Shown here piece by piece: positions 60,945 to 64,000 of a DNA stretch of 64,000 nucleotides. The notes under the pieces were generated by a model that saw nothing but the letters and a program-made list of their open reading frames with translations, was not told where the DNA came from and did not search any database. Position numbers and translations under genes: made by a program. Positions within the stretch are counted from its first letter, which is position 1, and each line of letters begins with the position of its first letter. The stretch is from Telmatactis stephensoni. Taxonomy: Eukaryota > Cnidaria > Anthozoa > Actiniaria > Isophelliidae. Where the stretch lies: NCBI GenBank assembly GCA_029948255.1, contig JALIZF010001882.1:310001-374000 (forward strand), written 5' to 3'.

Positions 60945-61971
60945 ATGGCCGCCTCCGCTTGAAGCTTGGGCCGAGCGGCACGAAGACGAGACTAGTCAGT
61001 ACTGAACACGCTTGATTCCCTTGTTATAAGTAAAACGAAGGAAAATGTCATTGTCTGTTCTGTTCCTAAGTGATCACAGAAAGGATACAAAATAAAAGAA
61101 GAAATTGATGTCTTTTTAGCTTTGCGAAAGATAAAAAACGTAGGAAGATGATTGTAGCAATCATACGAGATGAAGGAAATAATTCGACCTGAACGAGCGG
61201 ACATTCTTCTAATTGACTCTTCGATCATTTGTTTCAACTCTTCCGGGCTCTCTTCTGAGCGTTTTTCGTTTTCGTGACCACATCAGAAGTAAGTGCTTGC
61301 TCTATGCTTTGAGCGATAAAAAAGGATAAAATATTCAGTTTAGTATGATTTTCTTTATTTGTGCTCAATCATCAAGCAAAAAACCTAGGGAAAGTATTGC
61401 AACTTTTATCGTTGAAGCATGACCATTCAAATTCGAAGTATCGTTTCGAACTAGCATTTAGATGGACGTCAATCAAATTACTCAGCCAATACAAATGACA
61501 ATTCTGATTCTGATCTATAACCGTGAAAAATACTTTGTATTTACGAAAAAAGTTGGACTTTTCCTTGTTTTCCCTGCATTCTTACAGAACAGGCAAATAC
61601 TATCTAAAGGAATATCTCCTTTTTGAGGAAAAAATACGACTTTTTAGGGACATTTTTAGGTCGCTGCGCATGCATGCTCTTGAAGTGAGAGCATATCTTC
61701 ATCCGCTCGTTCAGGTTGAGTTATTTTCCTTCATCTCGTCTGATTGCGGCCACCCACTCCTAGTACGAAGTTCTTTATCTTTCGCAAAGCTAAAGAGACA
61801 TTGATTCCTTCTTTTAATTTGTTTTGTGTCCTTTTTGTGAGCACTTAGGAACAGGACAAAACGACGATATTTTGTTTCGTTTTACTTACCACAGGAATCA
61901 AGCGTGATGGAGGACGGACTAGTCTCGTTTTCGTGCAGCTCGACCCAGGCTTCGCGCGGCGACCATTATTG
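60945..61971. mobile_element. ~1-kb fold-back element, ~280-bp arms
   Basis: Left arm 60945-61225 pairs with 61690-61971, for example CGAAGACGAGACTAGTC / GACTAGTCTCGTTTTCG, CGCTTGATTCC / GGAATCAAGCG, TAGCTTTGCGAAAGATAAA / TTTATCTTTCGCAAAGCTA. The spacer (about 465 bp) is non-coding. Confidence 0.75.
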
Positions 61972-63739
61972 CATTCGGTAGATTACGAAAGAACCAGAAA
62001 CTGAAAAAGGAAAGAAGAATGTCAGTAAATATTAATTTTATGACATACGAATGGTTTTCAGAACATATCAATGGTTTTATAGCATAGCACTTAATTGGTT
62101 TTCATAATGCATTTGAATGGATTGAGTGGTTTTCATTAAAAAGAAAAATGTCCTCTAAATCTTTTTTTTCCCGCCTACTTCTTATTAATGTCATTGGCCA
62201 ATCTTATTGAAATTGATAATGACCCTATGACTAACTAAATGGGTCATATTTACACTAGTCAGTCCGGTACCAAAGAGATCCCGGCTCAAAAATGAGTCAC
62301 TCATTTACCGGGAGTCCCTTGGACCGCGTGGGCACTGTTTTCGTTTTGATCTATAGAAGAATCTTATGCGGACTGAAAGTCGGTGTTTTCTATATAACAC
62401 AGGAATCCAGTAAAGACAAAGGGCTATTCGTGCTCCATCCGGTACGAATTCGGTTCGAGACAAAACCAATTGGAACCAGACGCGTGTAACTATAGCTAAT
62501 TAAAATAAGGCCTAAAAGAAGTACTTTTGAAAGCCGTTTTACTTCTAAGTTTTTATATATGAATTGGATATCCACCTGTTTTTAGAGTAGAAACAGTAAA
62601 ATTCAAGTCAGTTGTCATTCTCTGCGTCACGCCTTGATAATAAACAAATACAATTCTTGTATTCTTTTCCTTTCCCGCACTCATTAACAACCATCTTCGC
62701 CCCCGTTTTTCCGGGTTTTGTCAAGTTGATTTGACATATCACGCGCCAAAATCTTCCGTTTAAAATCGGCTTGAAAACAAACAGGATGGGGAAATTATTT
62801 TACCAAAATATTTGATAACTAATTAGTTGCTTGTAAATTGTTAATAATTGTAATCGTTACCATTATATATCATGGCTGTTTGTGAGAAGTTCTCTGGCTT
62901 TGCACTTGGAATGCTTTCCGTGGGCATGATCAGTGGGAGTACTTTTATAGTTTTATGGCACATGAATGGCATGTTAACGGTTCTATAACATATGAATGGT
63001 TTTCGAACATATCAGTGGCTTTCTAATTAACAACATATAAACGGTTTCCATAATTTGAATGGGTTTATTGAATGCATATGAACGATTTTCATCACATGTA
63101 TAGTTTTTGTAATATATAAATAGCTTTTGGCGCATCATGCGTAGTTTTATTGCATAGCACATAAATGGTTTTCTCATAGAGCAGATGAATACGATCGTTT
63201 ATCATTGCATATTTGATATATCCATCATATTATCGTGGGGTTTTTTTTCATTGCATATTGATATTGATAGATTGTTCACATATTTTGATACATTTTATCA
63301 ACATATTCATATTTCAAGTGTACATATTTGTTAATAGTTTCTGAAAACAACGCAATTCAGCCTTTGGCTGCAATGTAATTTTGAACAAAGTATCTATTTA
63401 TCATTTGAATGGTTTCTTATCCGATATTAATCGTTATTAGTACATTTGAATGGTTTTATAGCTTATCAAATCTATAGCAGATAATTGTTTTTATAACGTA
63501 TGGATAGTTTTATAGCATAGATATGATTTTATAGCATGAGGTATTTTAATACATATATAAGACTACATTTGAATGGCTTTCAGCTTGTCTGTCAAGTGCA
63601 TTCTAATGACATACGGCTATTGCCACCTTCACGTTTTAATGGCTTCTCAAGGGCATTCAAATGGCTTTGTGAACGAGGTTTTGGCAGGTTTTCATTTTTT
63701 CGCTCTCACGGTAATAAATACACTGGAAATTTTTGCTCA
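61972..63739. repeat. Field of degenerate AATGGTTTT(C/A)TA-type repeats, no gene
   Basis: The motif (G)AATGGTTTTCATAACAT / AATGGTTTTATAGCATA recurs more than 20 times, densest at 62045-62135 and 62955-63560, with irregular spacing of about 20-40 bp. The middle (62140-62950) has few copies. No reading frame is supported. Confidence 0.6.
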
Positions 63740-64000
63740 TTTCCTATGATAGGAAATATCTAGGAAATTACATTTTCCTGTGATAGGAACTGGACAAAAT
63801 GTATAGGAAAATACATTTTCCTACATATTTCCTATCATATAGGAAATTGCATTTTCCCACATATTTCCTATCCATCGGAAAATGAAAAGGTAGGAAATAT
63901 ATCTAGGAAATATGTAAGAAAATGTATTTTCCTACATGTTGTCCAGTTCCTATAAAACTGAGAAAAATGCAATTTCCTAGATATTTCCTATCATAGGAAA
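63740..64000. repeat. Fold-back element running into the right edge
   Basis: TTTCCTATGATAGGAAATAT at the left pairs with ATATTTCCTATCATAGGAAA at the window end. Inner arms CCAGTTCC / GGAACTGG and many TAGGAAATAT / ATATTTCCTA copies fill the interior. The outer boundary on the right is not in the window. Confidence 0.75.

Overview
The window looks like nuclear DNA of a cnidarian, most likely a stony coral or sea anemone (inference). It is AT-rich. It carries a two-exon class A GPCR gene with a ~4.7 kb intron, has long non-coding stretches, and is crowded with fold-back and MITE-type repeats. The large elements (a Helitron2/Helentron with OTU and endonuclease domains, a Ty3/gypsy element with an env-like reading frame, a DUF3504-type tyrosine recombinase) are of kinds known from marine invertebrates. 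Host genes are few: a BACK-domain (BTB-kelch type) fragment cut by the left edge, a pair of duplicated short genes of unknown function, and the GPCR.

Region 1-20.5 kb is built on a tandem duplication. Copy A (about 3128-5236 continuing at 15694-16900) and copy B (about 17888-20500) each hold a ~190-bp recurrent unit followed by one copy of a short Ser/Arg-rich gene. Copy A is split by a complete ~10.5 kb Helitron2/Helentron (about 5237-15693, minus strand); copy B preserves the unoccupied target site. The Helitron has asymmetric terminal inverted repeats, a hairpin at each end, an intact 2438-residue Rep-helicase polyprotein (2A-like peptide, OTU protease, DUF6570, HUH Rep, PIF1 helicase, EEP endonuclease) and a decayed, intron-containing RPA-like gene.

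Region 20.5-35 kb is a mosaic of nested fold-back elements. One TTAA-flanked element (20774-22046) holds a decayed unknown gene. A large fold-back (about 27356-32508) has its left arm interrupted by a TTAA-flanked insertion (27759-30139) encoding a spliced DUF3504/Crypton-like tyrosine recombinase with one frameshift. Region 35.5-42 kb holds the GPCR and degenerate copies of its 3' end.

Region 42-64 kb holds MITEs with clear target-site duplications (hAT-like at 48465, MULE-like at 49079) and an 8.0 kb LTR retrotransposon (50680-58703) inserted into another MITE. Its 529-bp LTRs appear identical, yet pol lacks part of RNase H and all of integrase, and env is broken. It therefore looks like a recently mobilised but non-autonomous element. 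From 58.8 kb to the right edge there are five further fold-back elements and a field of degenerate AATGGTTTT-type repeats, with no convincing gene.
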